Notes: generated by a model from the letters alone, not told the origin. DNA of 64,000 nt from Eublepharis macularius (GCF_028583425.1 NC_072801.1:11428001-11492000), one strand, 5' to 3'. Shown: positions 21,755 through 32,141, counted from the stretch's first letter. Made by a program: numbers and translations.

Positions 21755-22255
21755 TATTTACTTGATCCACCTTTCTCACTGAGACTCAAGATGGGTTACT
21801 AAATTTAGCAATGCAATAGGAACATTATAAGACATATAATAAACACTGAAGTAAGACTGGATCATAAAAGTTAACAAACAACTCAATAGAAACAGCTCAA
21901 GAAATGCCAAAACTGGGTTACTGGAATTAAGAAACAACGCAGCTAAAACAAGAAATGCATATGGTAAAGTATGCCAGCCCTTGCCTCTTTGTAAAAACGT
22001 ATTGTAAACAAATAGATCTTACCAAACTATCAAGCTTTTAGTACTGTTGCCTCACAAGGATACACATCCCTGTGAAAAGCTGCTCTGTTCTCCCAATACA
22101 AATGGTTATGCTCGGAGTACTGCATATGAAACCATATTCTTCTCCTGGCCACACATCATAAAAAGCACAGCTCTTAGACCTCGAGTCATTCTCAATAGTT
22201 CCCCTCCGGTAATATTTCTAGGTCCACAGGTAAAGACTGAGGAATGGCAGAAAAT
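21755..22255 (-). repeat. Probable LINE 3' tail, reversed, plus unassigned DNA
   Basis: ATTTACTTGATCCACCTTTC and TCACTGAGACTCAAGATGGG are the reverse complement of the tail seen at 12785 and 24810. The extent of the LINE upstream of this is unclear, and most of the stretch is unassigned. Confidence 0.5.
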
Positions 22256-22267
22256 AACTTTAATATA

Positions 22268-22650
22268 ATAAAGAATCCAGTAGCACCTTTAAGACTAACC
22301 AACTTTACTATAGCATAAGCTTTCGAGAACCACAGCTCTCTTTGTCAGACGCATCGTCAGGTGCATCTGATGAAGAGAGTTGTGGTTCTCGAAAGGTGAT
22401 GATGCATCTGACAAAGAGAGCTGTAGTTCTCAAAAGGTGACAATGCATCTGATGACGAGAGCTGTGGTTCTCAAAAGGTGATGATGCATCTGACAAAGAG
22501 AGCTGTAGGTCTCGAAAACTGACGATGCATCTGACAAAGAGAGCTGTGGTTCTCGAAAGCTGATACTACAATCAAGTGAATTAGTCTTAAAGGTGCTATT
22601 GAACTCTTTACTATTTTGCAACTACAGACTAACATGGCTATCTCCTCTGG
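22268..22650 (-). mobile_element. Penelope-like foldback with several internal units
   Basis: Near-exact 12-bp duplications AACTTTAATATA and AACTTTCATATA (22256-22267, 22651-22662). The long end with CTAACATGGCTATCTCCTC lies at right. One reverse arm is followed by about five forward 40-bp units carrying GAGAGCTGT(G/A)GTTCTC. Confidence 0.88.
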
Positions 22651-22662
22651 AACTTTCATATA

Positions 22663-23220
22663 AACAGCAATCTCCCACCGCAGTCTCCAAGCCTTGCTCG
22701 AGAACCAGTTATTGTTATCAGAGCCGGAGACCCTAAGTGATTTGTGTTTCTGAAGCCATTGAAGTCAGTGGGCTTAAAAGGGTTCAACTGTGCTGAGGAT
22801 GACACTGGAAACGTCTCTTTATCTCTATAAACTGCAAATGTAGATCACCTGTATTTGGCAGCCTGAGTTTGGAGTCTGAGCCTTCTGATGCGAAGGGAGA
22901 TAGTTTTGCACAACTCTTTGCATTGTGGAGCTTCTCCTTATCACAGTTTATATGCTTTGTTAAGCAAACAGAAGGATTGAAAGGATTAAGATCCCGGGTG
23001 AGTTTACCATGCAGCCCTCTTCCAGCGACCTCCTTGAAGAAAGCGATCCCATTCTTCAAGAGTTTGTTCAGTATAAGAGTGAATATGCCTTGCTGGAAAA
23101 TACAAATGTCGCATGCACGATGTCAATGTTAAACTGACACAGATTTTGCATGTGTGTGTAATACATGCTGCTCTACACTGCTATAGAGAATATAGCAGAA
23201 ACATTCCATGAAATGTTTTG
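22663..23220. other. Intergenic DNA, nothing recognised
   Basis: No gene or repeat family recognised. Confidence 0.45.
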
Positions 23221-23306
23221 TGAGGGGAGTGTATAAGGTCACCCAGTGAGATTTGGGGCGGACTAGGGATTAGAACCTGTGCTTTGACTGTTCTGTAAGC
23301 AACTTT
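23221..23306 (-). repeat. tRNA-derived SINE fragment
   Basis: AGGTCACCCAGTGAGATTTG and GATTAGAACCTGTGC resemble the reversed box B area of the SINE seen at 38100 and 50035. Short and diverged. Confidence 0.45.
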
Positions 23307-23314
23307 CTGTTCAG

Positions 23315-23558
23315 CAGGGCTTTTTTTCAGCTGGAATGCGGTGGAATGGAATTCCGGAACCTCTTGAAAATGGTCACATGGCCAGTGGCCCCGCCCCCTG
23401 ATCTCCGGACAGAGGGGACTTGAGATCGCCCTCCGCAGAGGGCAATCTCAACTCCCTTCTGTCTGGAGATCAGGGGGCGGGGCCACCAGCCATGTGACCA
23501 TTTTCTCCAAGGGCAACCCACTGAGTTCCACCACCTCTTTCCCCAGAAAAAAGCCCTG
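23315..23558 (-). mobile_element. hAT MITE (CAGGGCTTTTTT family), complete
   Basis: The 244-bp element has exact 8-bp duplications CTGTTCAG (23307-23314, 23559-23566). It starts CAGGGCTTTTTTTCAGC and ends CCAGAAAAAAGCCCTG. Orientation is opposite to the 7126 copy. Confidence 0.95.
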
Positions 23559-23629
23559 CTGTTCAGTATCCATATTCGCAAGTGAAAGTTTGATCTTGTT
23601 CCTATATTAGACTGTCCATATATTGTGTG

Positions 23630-23815
23630 TGTTATGTGCTGTCAAGTCGCCTGCGACCTATGGCGACCCTATGAATGAGAGACCTCCAAAACGGCCTATC
23701 ATTAACTGACTTGCTCAGATCCTCCAAGCGGGAGGACGTGGCTTCTTTTACTGAGTCAAGCCATCTCCTTTTAGGTCTTCCTCCTTTCCTACTGCTTTCC
23801 ACTTTTCCTAACAGA
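23630..23815. repeat. Widespread tetrapod repeat fragment (GTCAAGTCGCCTGCGACC)
   Basis: TGCTGTCAAGTCGCCTGCGAC, CTATGGCGACCCTATGAATG and GTCTTCCTCCTTTCCTAC form a segment I recognise as common in reptile genomes. Its start resembles the 58285 repeat with a 5S-like part. Family name not asserted. Confidence 0.5.
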
Positions 23816-24104
23816 TATTAGCTGACATTTTTTTCCATAGGATGCCTTTTGCATATCTATAAGAAGAATTTCAAACTTTTAAAGCCATGGTATTGGTTAT
23901 AACTTCTCATCCCAGGGACCTCAAGTGGACTTAGAATGGTACACCTGCTTTTAAGATTGGACAGTTGTCTTCTGCTGTCTTTTCCGCAGACATAGGACTT
24001 TAAAGTTCATTTTTCTATGTTTATGATCTAGGTCAGGGGTCCCCAACATTTCTAAGCCAATGGGAACTTTTTGAATGTTGAAAATGGCAAGTAGGTGCCA
24101 CCTA

Positions 24105-24320
24105 GTGTAGCCAGCCTCCAGGTGGAGCCTGAAGATTATCCAGAATTACAACTGAGCTCCAGGCCAGAAAGAGATCAGTTCTCCTGGAGAAATTGGCTGA
24201 TTTGGAGGGTGTATTATATGACATTAGACCCTGCTGAGACTCCTCTCCTCAAACTCCACCCTTATCAGATCCCACGTTCAAATCTCCAGGATTTCCCAAT
24301 CTGGAGCTGGCATCTGCCTG
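24105..24320 (+). repeat. AGGGTTGCCAGCCTCCAGG-type inverted-repeat element, diverged copy
   Basis: GCCAGCCTCCAGGTGGAGCC, CCAGAATTACAACTGAGCTCC and GAGATCAGTTCTCCTGGAG match a repeat also present at 29296, 30656 and (reversed) 37148. Ends are not clear here. Confidence 0.65.
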
Positions 24321-24800
24321 CCATGAGGTGTGAGGGTGCCATGTACTACCCAAACACATGCAGTGCGACATCTGCTGTTCCCAGCGGCCTCCGTGTATCT
24401 GAGGGTATCAAGAGTCCTCTCTTAGCTCAACACTCTGGTTCCACTTCTATTTCTGAGCTGCAGCCTAACCAAAATGTACTTGACAAGACTGCTTGCCCTG
24501 GGTGGGTTATCTGCCTGTTCCCCATGAAATATGCACGTAGTTGGTTCCCGGCCCCACTTTTGATTTGGCCCTTCATGAAAAGCAAAACTGCCGGGGTTTT
24601 ATAGCTGATGGGCAGTCTTGCCTTAAAAGGAGCAATCAATGAATTAGCCCAGAAAGATTTTAAAAATAGCATCTGAACACATATCCTTAAAAAAAAAAAA
24701 CAGAAGTAGACAACTCTTCAACTCTGTATTGGATCCTTGCTAATGCTATGTCTTTGTAAAATCCTATGATATCGTTTATGGAAATGTCCTTGATATTGTA
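24321..24800. other. Intergenic DNA, nothing recognised
   Basis: No gene recognised. A 169-codon open frame overlapping the repeat to the left has no known domain. Confidence 0.45.
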
Positions 24801-24804
24801 TGGA

Positions 24805-24920
24805 AATGTCCTTGATACTGATTGTACTAATCTCACACTATGTAATCCACCTTGAGTCTCAGAGAGAAAGGCAGATTATAAATGGCATAAATAAATAAGT
24901 AAATAAATAAATAAAATGTC
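24805..24920 (+). repeat. LINE/SINE 3' tail with TAAA repeats
   Basis: CTATGTAATCCACCTTGAGTC and TCAGAGAGAAAGGCAGATTAT followed by (AAAT)n, the same tail as at 12785. Confidence 0.75.
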
Positions 24921-25079
24921 ATGGTGGGTAAGGCTATTAATCATTCTGATAGCTAAATGCTATTATTTATAGCAGTGATGAGTGCCTGCCTGTATGTACT
25001 ATGGTACCTGCCAGTGTGTTCCCTGGGCCCACTTGTTCCTTCCCCCAAAGCATCATGTGAACACATGAACCTGTCTTAT

Positions 25080-25285
25080 ACTTGATCAAACTCTTAATCC
25101 ATCACAGTCAGTACTGGGTGTTCAGACTGGCGGCAGCTCCCCAGGGTCTCACGTACAGAGGTCTTTCACATCACCTACTAACTAGCTGGTTCTTTCAGCT
25201 GGAGAGACCAGCCATTGAACCTGGCAACTTCTGCATGCCAAGCTGGTGCCCTGCCACTGAGGCACAGACCTTCTCTTCCCCAAAA
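25080..25285 (-). mobile_element. tRNA-derived SINE (GGCTCAG family)
   Basis: Reverse-oriented copy: CAGTACTG...AGACTGGCGGCAGC, CCAGGGTCTC, GTCTTTCACATCACCTAC, ATTGAACCTGGCAACTTCTG and GCCACTGAGGCACAGACC. Box B is in reverse at about 25214-25226. Confidence 0.85.
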
Positions 25286-25413
25286 CAGAGTGCCAGTCCT
25301 GGCTTTCCTTCTCATCACTGGAACAGGAAGAGCTTCAAAAGATCCAGGAGGAATCTGCAATCATTTTGGAACCAGCTGCTTCCACTGTAGGAAGGAACAT
25401 TATAGGAGAGAGC

Positions 25414-25645
25414 TGATGTAGCACAGTGGTTAAGTGGTCTGGCTGCGAATCAGCACTTTACTGGTTCAAATCCCGCTACTGCCATGAGCTCAGTAGGCGG
25501 CCTTGGGTAAGCCACTCCTCTCAGCCCAGCTCCCCAGCTGTATTGTGGGGATAATAATAACACTTACTTGTACACCTCTTTGGGTGAGGCACTAATCTGT
25601 CTAGAAGAGCAGAATATGAGCACAGTTATTATTATTTACTTGCCT
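25414..25645 (+). mobile_element. tRNA-derived SINE with GGTTAAGTGG head
   Basis: CACAGTGGTTAAGTGGTCTG, GGTTCAAATCCCGCTAC (box B) and GTGGGGATAATAATAAC lead to a tail ending in (TTA)n. Distinct from the GGCTCAG SINE. Confidence 0.8.
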
Positions 25646-26640
25646 TGGAAGCTCCCAACGTTCTGTGGAAACTCCCAGTTTTGTGACCGGACCCAGCCTC
25701 TTTGGCAGCCATTTTAGTGTAGCATCTACTAGCTGTTCTCCAAATTCCAGAAATTCCCGCAGATTTAACAACCCCCAGTTTATAGAGTGCTGCCGGTGAA
25801 CAGGACGCTTGATGGCTGAAAAGAGGTGCCTGCCTTTGAGAAGCTTACAGTCAAAATTAAATGGAACTCTTATGTTTCAGGCGCAATATACCTTATTTCC
25901 ACAGGCGGAGAACAGTCAACAAGAAAGGGGCATTGCCTTTACGTCTTCCTTCTGAGCTTCCCATCGACACCTGGCATGGCGGTTAATGCAGACAAAAATA
26001 TTAGATTTTGATCTGATCAAGGCGGTACTTCTGTTTCTACCTTCTTAACCACGAGGTGCCTCCCTCACCACCTGCTGTGGCCTCCAAGAGCAGGGCTTTT
26101 CCATAAAACTGCACACAGCCAGAGAGAAGTGCAGGGTTCAGTATCACCCCATATGCCTACCATGCTGTTGCAGCCAAATGTATTTCCTTTTAAATCATTC
26201 ATCATAAAGCAATGATGCGTATTCTCCCTCCCTTCTCCCTGCAAAAAATGAGCTTCGTGTAAGTGCTCGGCTGCTGCATTAAGTAAGAGGCATCTGTTTT
26301 CCAGGCTGGTGCATGCAAATCATCCGTTTACATTATGCCTGTGAACTGTTTTTACTTAAAATGGCTTGCCCCCAGCAGATAAAAACTCCCTGCTCAGCTA
26401 GTGCTCAGCAAGCCATTTAAAGAACAGAGTGTTGCCCTATCAGGGACCACACAGACAAGCTAGGAGAGCTGCCAGATGAGAAAGGAACAGGATGCAAATG
26501 AAGGTTGGGTACTGCTGTTTCTGTGCTGGGGCATGTAAAAAAAAGCGGGGGGGGGAATCTGGTTGTTTTTTAATCACCCCTGTGCAATTTTTTAAAATAA
26601 ACTGGGATTCATTTTCATTGGTTTCAATGAGAAACATTAC
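25646..26640. other. Intergenic DNA, nothing recognised
   Basis: No gene or repeat family recognised. Confidence 0.45.
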
Positions 26641-26646
26641 TGTCCT

Positions 26647-26868
26647 ATAGATCGAGAGGAGTTAGCCGTGTTAGTCTGTAGTAGCAAAAACAGAAAAGAG
26701 TCCAGTAGCACCTTTAAGACTAACCAACTTTACTGTAGCATAAGCTTTCGAGAACCACAATTCTCTTCTTCGGATGCATCTGACGAACAGAACTGTGATT
26801 CTCGAAAGCTTATGCTACAGTAAAGTTGGTTAGTCTGAAAGGTGCTACTGGACTCTTTTCTATTTTTG
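26647..26868 (+). mobile_element. Penelope-like foldback element
   Basis: Long end at left (GAGAGGAGTTAGCCGTG). Two opposed arms meet at CGGATGCATCTGACG, giving a nearly symmetrical hairpin of about 220 bp. A 7-bp CTGTCCT flanks each side (26640-26646, 26869-26875). Confidence 0.88.
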
Positions 26869-26887
26869 CTGTCCTTTGGGTCATTAA

Positions 26888-27258
26888 TAGAGATGGACAC
26901 AAACTGAAATACGAACCAAAATTCGTCATGAACTTGGCAGGTTTTTGGTTCGTGAACTGGCGGTTCATCAGAGCTCATTTCTGACAAACTGCGATGAACC
27001 ACTACGGTTTTTAGAGTGGTTCATTTGGTTCATTTTCCGTTCGTCACTGCAGACAGCCTGGCACTGATCAATCTGTTAACTAGGCAACGGGGGGGATGGG
27101 CTTTCTGCAGACCTTCTGCAGTTCCAAAAGTGATGAACTGACAAACCAAACAAACCAGTTCACGAACCGGGCAAGTTCATGGCGATTCATGGTTCGTGAA
27201 ATGCAATGAACCACGAAGCGCAACGAACTGCCATTTTCCCGGTTTGTGCCTGTCTCTA
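26888..27258. mobile_element. hAT-like MITE with TAGAGATGG ends
   Basis: TAGAGATGGACACAAACTG at left and CCGGTTTGTGCCTGTCTCTA at right are inverted. Flanking octamers GTCATTAA and ATCATTAA differ by one base. The interior is rich in repeated GGTTCGTGAA / TTCACGAACC motifs. Same family as 36231-36959. Confidence 0.83.
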
Positions 27259-27860
27259 ATCATTAACATTAACATTCTCACTTGCAGACCAGACACAAGA
27301 GGTTGGCAATTTTGGCTAGTGTGGCAGCACTGGGAGTTGGGAACCTTAAAATAAGAAGGCCAAAGTTTCTTGTTTACCTCCTGGGAGAGACAGGCAGCCC
27401 TGCAGCAACCAGGGAAAAGAGCTGCGACTGGCCGTAAGCCATACACAGAGAAACTACTCTAGAAATAGTAGCAAAAGGAGTGGGGGGGGGGGAATAGTCT
27501 AATCTTGCTTACACACACACACTCACAGTCCATCACCCAGACACAGCTCTGTCATTAGCAACTGCACTAAGCAAAGCCATCTCCAGATTCCAGAACGCTG
27601 ACTTAATGAACACAGACTGAATATAAACCATCTGTACTGATAGCAAGGCAATAGGAAGTTGTGATACTGAACTGGCTAATATGGTCAATTAACTCTTCCC
27701 AGGTCACTGGCACTGTGCAATAAGAGGACAAGGAAGAGGACAAACTGTATGCAAAAGTGCCAGTTGTGGTGATCCTGTCGGTGGCAAAGCTTCCAGTTGG
27801 AGAACTTCCCTGTCACCCACACATCTGCAGATCTACTTGTTCATCATCATGTCTTCTGTG
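27259..27860. other. Intergenic DNA, nothing recognised
   Basis: No gene or repeat family recognised. Confidence 0.45.
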
Positions 27861-27864
27861 CAGG

Positions 27865-27945
27865 CCCACATGGGAACTGCACATGCGCAGAACTGCACAT
27901 GCGCAGGCCAGCCTGCACATGCGCAGTTCCCATGTGGGTCTACAA
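27865..27945. repeat. Inverted repeat with CATGCGCAG motifs
   Basis: CCCACATGGGAACTGCACATG at left pairs with GCACATGCGCAGTTCCCATG at right. The unit CTGCACATGCGCAG occurs three times. Probably the remnant of a palindromic element flanking the hAT-like insertion at 27975. Confidence 0.7.
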
Positions 27946-27974
27946 CAGAAGAACACTCAATGAACAACAGTTAC

Positions 27975-28484
27975 CAGGTCTGGCACCAGGGTTTTTAGCG
28001 CCTGAGGCCGGGGGGGGAGGGAGCTTCAGGACTCCTCCTGGCCCAGTGAGCATGCACAGAGCGCTCACGTACACCCAGACTGTGGGGCAGCAGGCGGCTG
28101 GGTGGGAGGGCTGGGAGGCTGCCGGCCCAGCCAAGCACGGTGGGTGGCTGAGGAGGCGCGCATGCGTCCTCCCAGCCCTCCTGCTCCATTACTCCACTCC
28201 GGATACCTGCCACGCCTGGCCCACAGCTGCTGCTCCTGGCTGGGGGTGTGTGCTGGTGGCGGCAGCAGCACGGGAGAGCTGGGAGGCTGCAGTAGCTGCG
28301 GGCCAGGCGTGGCGGGCAACCGGGGTAGTGCGTGAGCAGCTTCCCATCCCTCCTGGTCAGCCGCCCGCGCACTGCTGCTGCCAGCTTCGCAGCGCGCCCC
28401 ACTGCCCCCGGCCCTGGCGCCCCCTCCAGCGCCTCAGCACTGGAGGCAGTCGCTGGGCTTGCCTCAATGGAGGCACCGGCCCTG
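27975..28484. mobile_element. GC-rich hAT-like element with exact 8-bp TSD
   Basis: CAGGTCTGGCACC at left is the imperfect inverse of GGCACCGGCCCTG at right. Exact octamers ACAGTTAC lie at 27967-27974 and 28485-28492. The 510-bp interior is extremely GC-rich, leaving long open frames on both strands by base composition; none encodes a known domain. Confidence 0.83.
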
Positions 28485-28644
28485 ACAGTTACAGGTGCAT
28501 GCACAGTTCCCCTGTGTGCCTGCACAGTATTGGTCGTTTCCATTACTTCGTTACTGAAGGGCCCTGGCTGCGGAGCAGAGGTGGAATGACCTGGCAGTTG
28601 CTTCTGGCCTTGCTAGAGGGTCTGATGTTCCCCTGCAGCATATT

Positions 28645-28810
28645 TTCAGGTGGGCTGCCATATTGGTCTGTAGGAGAAGAGGTCCAGTAGGGTCCAGTAG
28701 GACCTGCGAGACCAGCTAGATTTCCAGGGTGTGAGCTCTTGAGTCAAAGCTTCCTTTGGAAACTCACACCCTGGAAAACTAGCTGGTCCCGAAAGTCCTA
28801 CTGGATCCAA
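28645..28810. repeat. Foldback repeat resembling a third Penelope-like subfamily
   Basis: GGTCCAGTAGGACCTGCGAG, ACCAGCTAGATTTCCAGGGTG against CACCCTGGAAAACTAGCTGG, AAGTCCTACTGGATCC: two inverted arms with a longer left end (GGGCTGCCATATTGGTCTG). No target duplication found. Confidence 0.6.
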
Positions 28811-28814
28811 ATCT

Positions 28815-28985
28815 TGACTTTAAGCATATAAAGCTGTCTTATTCTGGTCTGTGTATAGTCCTGCTTCTTAAGATCACAGGCAGAATTTTTTTCACATTAG
28901 CTGAAGATGCCTGGAACTGAATTTTGGATCTTCTGGGTGCAAAGTTGATGCTCTGCCACTGATCTCTGGTCCCTTGATGTTCTGG
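28815..28985 (-). repeat. tRNA-derived SINE, diverged reverse copy
   Basis: AAGCTGTCTTATTCTGGTCTG, GGAACTGAATTTTGGATCTTC and GATGCTCTGCCACTGATCTC follow the reversed GGCTCAG SINE order. Confidence 0.6.
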
Positions 28986-29295
28986 GCGGATTTTTTCCCA
29001 AAAGGGGAGCAGCCACCTCTGTATTTCCCAAGAGCTTGTGCGGCATGACGTGTGGTCTTGGCTTGGGATGTACTTTCAAAGCCCTGTTCATTCAGAGACC
29101 TCAGAGTAGCTTTGGGCAAATCGTCAGCTTTCAACCTGATTTGAAGCCTTTGTCTACCCAAAGCCTCCTGTGGGTGGGGCTTGATCTGTGGTTTTGAGGA
29201 AGGGGATTTTGCATATGCTCAGATGCTAGCTTTTCCCCTGTGCTTAGAAAACACGTGGATCAGGATTGTGCCAGTGTCCCTGCTCTTGCCCTCAG

Positions 29296-29910
29296 TTAGG
29301 TTTGCCAGATCCAGGTCAAGAAATTCCTGGAGATTTGGGAGGTGGAGCCTGGAGAAGGTGGGTTTGGGGAGGGCAGGAACCCCAGCAGGGTATAATGTCA
29401 CAGTATCCACGTTCCAAGGCAGCCATTTTCTCCAGGGTCATAGATCCACAGGAGTTAGCCATGTTAGTCTGTACTTGCAAAATAGTAAAGAGTCCAGTAG
29501 CACCTTTAAGATTAACCAACTTTATTGTAGCATAAGCTTTCGAGAACCACAGCTCTCTTCGTCAGAGAGCATCGTCAGCTTTCGAGAACCACAGCTCTCT
29601 TCATCAGAGGCATCAGCAGCTTTCGAGAACCACAGCTCTCTTCGTCAAAGGCATCGTCAGAGGCTTCGTCAGATGCCTCTGACGAAGAGAGCTGTGGTTC
29701 TCGAAAGCTGACGATGCCTCTGATGAAGAGAGCTGTGGTTCTTGAAAGCTTATGCTACAATAAAGTTGGTTAGTCTTAAAGGTGCTAGTGGACTCTTTAC
29801 TATTTTCTCCAGGGAAAGTGATTGATTGATTCTGATCTCTATGGCCTGAAGATCAGTTGTAATTCAGTGAGATCTCCAGCCACAGCCTGAAGACTGGCAA
29901 TGCTATGCCC
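29296..29910 (+). repeat. GGTTGCCAG-type element interrupted by a Penelope-like foldback
   Basis: TTTGCCAGATCCAGGTCAAG at 29300 and AGATCAGTTGTAATTCAGTG at about 29850 are the two sides of one repeat. They rejoin if 29438-29801 and one duplication are removed. Confidence 0.75.
29438..29801 (+). mobile_element. Penelope-like foldback with multiple internal units
   Basis: Exact 13-bp duplications ATTTTCTCCAGGG (29425-29437, 29802-29814). The long end is at left. Three reverse units are followed by two forward units around GAGGCATC / GATGCCTC, ending GTCTTAAAGGTGCTAGTGG. Confidence 0.92.
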
Positions 29911-30289
29911 TCTCTGTGTTCAGCCAAATACATCCAGTGTTGCTTGAGTCAAAGTAGAAGCTAGATTATCAACAGCCTGGAAAAGGCACGGTTTTGGCTA
30001 TCACCCACACCACTGCATGTGGATAGGGTCTGGTCAGCTCTCCAGCTGAGAATGCAAGGGGTGGAGCCACCCTTCCAGGTGTTTACTGAGTATAAGTAAG
30101 CTTGGCTAATGGGGTTACCCTCTCTCATGGGGCGACACCCCACACTGAAAATGGCTAAGGAGTCCTCAAAATAAACTCTTAATTATTGAAAAAGAGCCCC
30201 CAAATTAACCACCCCTACGAAGCCAGTGTTACCGTGGGCCTTGCATCTAGCTAGTAACACTGATATCCCCTTCTTCCTCCAAGGACTGT
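29911..30289. other. Intergenic DNA, nothing recognised
   Basis: No gene or repeat family recognised. Confidence 0.45.
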
Positions 30290-30480
30290 GGGATGGTTGT
30301 ACGTTTATTCAATTATTTAAAACATTTAGATTCTGCTTTAGTTCCTCAGACTCACAATGCAACACCAGGTTGCAAAGGCACAAAGCTCAACAGGCCACTT
30401 TAGAATATTTAAAGAGGCACATATTAAAAACACACAACTAAAAACGTGCACGATACATATTAGGCACACAACCTCCTTAA
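30290..30480 (-). repeat. LINE 3' tail, reversed
   Basis: TTTATTCAATTATTTAAAAC and CAGACTCACAATGCAAC, with poly-AAC/ACA content, resemble the reversed L2-like LINE tail found near 31150 and 54115. Low information. Confidence 0.45.
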
Positions 30481-30655
30481 AACAGGGAACGAACAAAGAT
30501 AATTAAGAGAAGGCCACCAAACTTGCTGAAACAGTTACCCCGCCGCCAAATGCGCTCTGGGATAGCTAAAAACGGATCTCCTTCCCTCCCGCAAGGGGCT
30601 TCAAGGACGAAGGAGAGGGCCAGACCAGAGCTCGCCACAGCTTTGCCCTCTCAAG

Positions 30656-30770
30656 TAGGGTTGCCACCCTCCAGGTCGTGGCTGGAGATCTCGCGGAATT
30701 ACAGTTGATCTTCAGGCCAAGCCACAGAGATCAGTTCCCCTACAGAAAATGGCTGCTTTGGAGGATGGAC
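30656..30770 (+). repeat. AGGGTTGCCACCCTCCAGG element, truncated
   Basis: GTAGGGTTGCCACCCTCCAGG, GCGGAATTACAGTTGATCTTC and GAAAATGGCTGCTTTGGAGG match the repeat at 24105 and 29296. It stops where an L2-like LINE end begins. Confidence 0.75.
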
Positions 30771-31255
30771 TCTGTGGTGGGTCTGGCTCCAACCTGCTGG
30801 AACTCTGTGTCTGTCGATACTCGGGCCTGCCAGGATCTTTTATCCTTGGGCTGGGGGGGGGGGGAGAGGGCTGTAAGATGGAGCTGTTCTGCCAGGCATA
30901 TGGTTGAGGCTGTCCTTGTACCCCCCCATCTCCTGAGCTTCCCTACCCCAGTCACTGTCGGGGGAGGGGCTGCATGGCCATCTCCCCCCACAGTCATAAC
31001 ATGACCAGAACGGCTGTTCCTCCTTCCCTCCCCTTCCCTCCCTTTAAAAGTCCCCCCCCCCTCTATGCACTATTGGAGAGGGAGGTTGGTAGGGACCACC
31101 ACCTCGGGAAATTGTAATTTATCAAAATTTTTACTGCATTTAATGCTTGCTAGAATGATCTCGTCCTATTATGTTTTAAATGTATTTATACCCTGTCGTG
31201 ACCTGCCTGTTTGCGGGGCGGCGGGCTAAAGGTCCAATCAGTCAGTCAGTCCATC
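30771..31255 (+). mobile_element. L2-like LINE 3' end next to the LFNG promoter
   Basis: The frame encodes WNSVSVDTRACQDLLSLG, then after G-run divergence TELFCQAYG-like residues, the usual end of an L2-type ORF2. The 3' UTR follows (ATTATGTTTTAAATGTATTTA) and an (AGTC)n tail. A parallel ORF end lies at 59500 ([17 protein letters not shown]). Confidence 0.75.
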
Positions 31256-31269
31256 AAACCACGCCGTGA

Positions 31270-31733
31270 TGCCTCCCCTCCCCCCCCCCCCAAACCCTGC
31301 CCTCTCCAGGCTCTGCTCCCCACATTTCCAGGAACGTCCCGACCTGGAGCTGGCAAGCCCGCCCTCCGGCGCCGCTGGAGCCAGAGGCGCGTCCCACGTG
31401 CCAAGGGCGCCCCAGGCGCGAAGGGGAGGCGCCGCTCGGGGCCCTCCTCCCGCCCGGCCGAGCCACGCGGGCGACCCGCCGCCGGACCGCGCCGCGCCCG
31501 CCCCTTGCCCGCCCCTGGGCGCGGCCTGGCCCCGCCGCCCGCCCTCCCTGCGGAGCCGCAGCCCGGGCGGCGCGCGGAGCGGCGTTTTAAACGCGGGGCT
31601 GGGCTGGCGGAGGCAGGCGCGCGGCGGGGCTGGGCTGGGGTGCGAGCGAGCGAGGCAGGCAGGCAGGCAGGCAGTCCCGGCGGCGGCGGCAGCGGCGGCA
31701 GCAGCAGCAGCAGCAGCAGCAGCGGCGCCCGAG
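31270..31733 (+). promoter_or_regulatory. LFNG: LFNG promoter region and 5' leader in a CpG island
   Basis: An extremely GC-rich, CpG-dense block precedes the LFNG start codon and continues through exon 1 to about 32500. It contains a CACGTG E-box at 31395-31400; a second CACGTG lies at 32195-32200 just inside intron 1. Near the ATG are a GGCA tetranucleotide run (about 31652-31674), GGC repeats and a GCA/CAG run (about 31699-31723). No TATA box or transcription start can be fixed from sequence alone. E-boxes matter for cyclic LFNG transcription in other vertebrates, but assigning that role to these sites is inference. Confidence 0.6.
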
Positions 31734-32141
31734 ATGCTGAAGAGCTGCGGCAGGAAGCTGCTGCTCTCGCTGGTGGGCTCCGTGCTGACCTGCGCCCTCA
31801 TGCTGCTGGCCGACCAGCAGAAGCGCCAGGTGCTCAGCCTGGCCGGCGCCCCGGGCGAAGCGACCGGGCTGGGGCTGCTGCGGCAGCTGCGCGGCGGCGG
31901 GCCGGGGCCGGCGGAGCAGAGCGGCTTCGGCGCCTACTTCAGCCGGCTGAGCCGCGCCAAGCGGGACGTGCGCGCCGAGGGCCAGGGCGAGGGCGGCGGC
32001 GGGCCGGCGGAGGGGGCTCAGCGGCGGCGGGAGGAGCTGTGGCCCCGGGACGTCTTCATCGCTGTCAAGACCACCAAGAAGTTCCACAAGGCCCGCCTGG
32101 AGCTGCTGCTGGACACCTGGATCGCCCGCCACCCGGACATG
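31734..32141 (+). CDS. LFNG: LFNG exon 1 (residues 1-136)
   Basis: This exon encodes the short cytoplasmic tail, the transmembrane signal anchor (about residues 9-26), a Gly/Ala-rich stem, the RAKR/D convertase site (74-77), and the start of the catalytic domain through [10 protein letters not shown]. The ATG at 31734 has G at -3 and begins the MLK...GRK start typical of LFNG. The donor is ATG|GTAAGG, phase 0. The same frame is open upstream with no stop for over 155 codons, including an ATG at 31269, but that stretch is GC-rich leader with simple repeats. Other frames here are also long and open because of base composition. Confidence 0.95.

Noticed and set aside
27797-28690. 297-codon plus-strand frame
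   Set aside because: It spans a GC-rich hAT-like element with 8-bp duplications; composition explains the open frame and no domain is recognised.
31395-31400. Proven segmentation-clock E-box
   Set aside because: CACGTG is present, but a single hexamer in a GC-rich island is weak evidence; kept only as a note.
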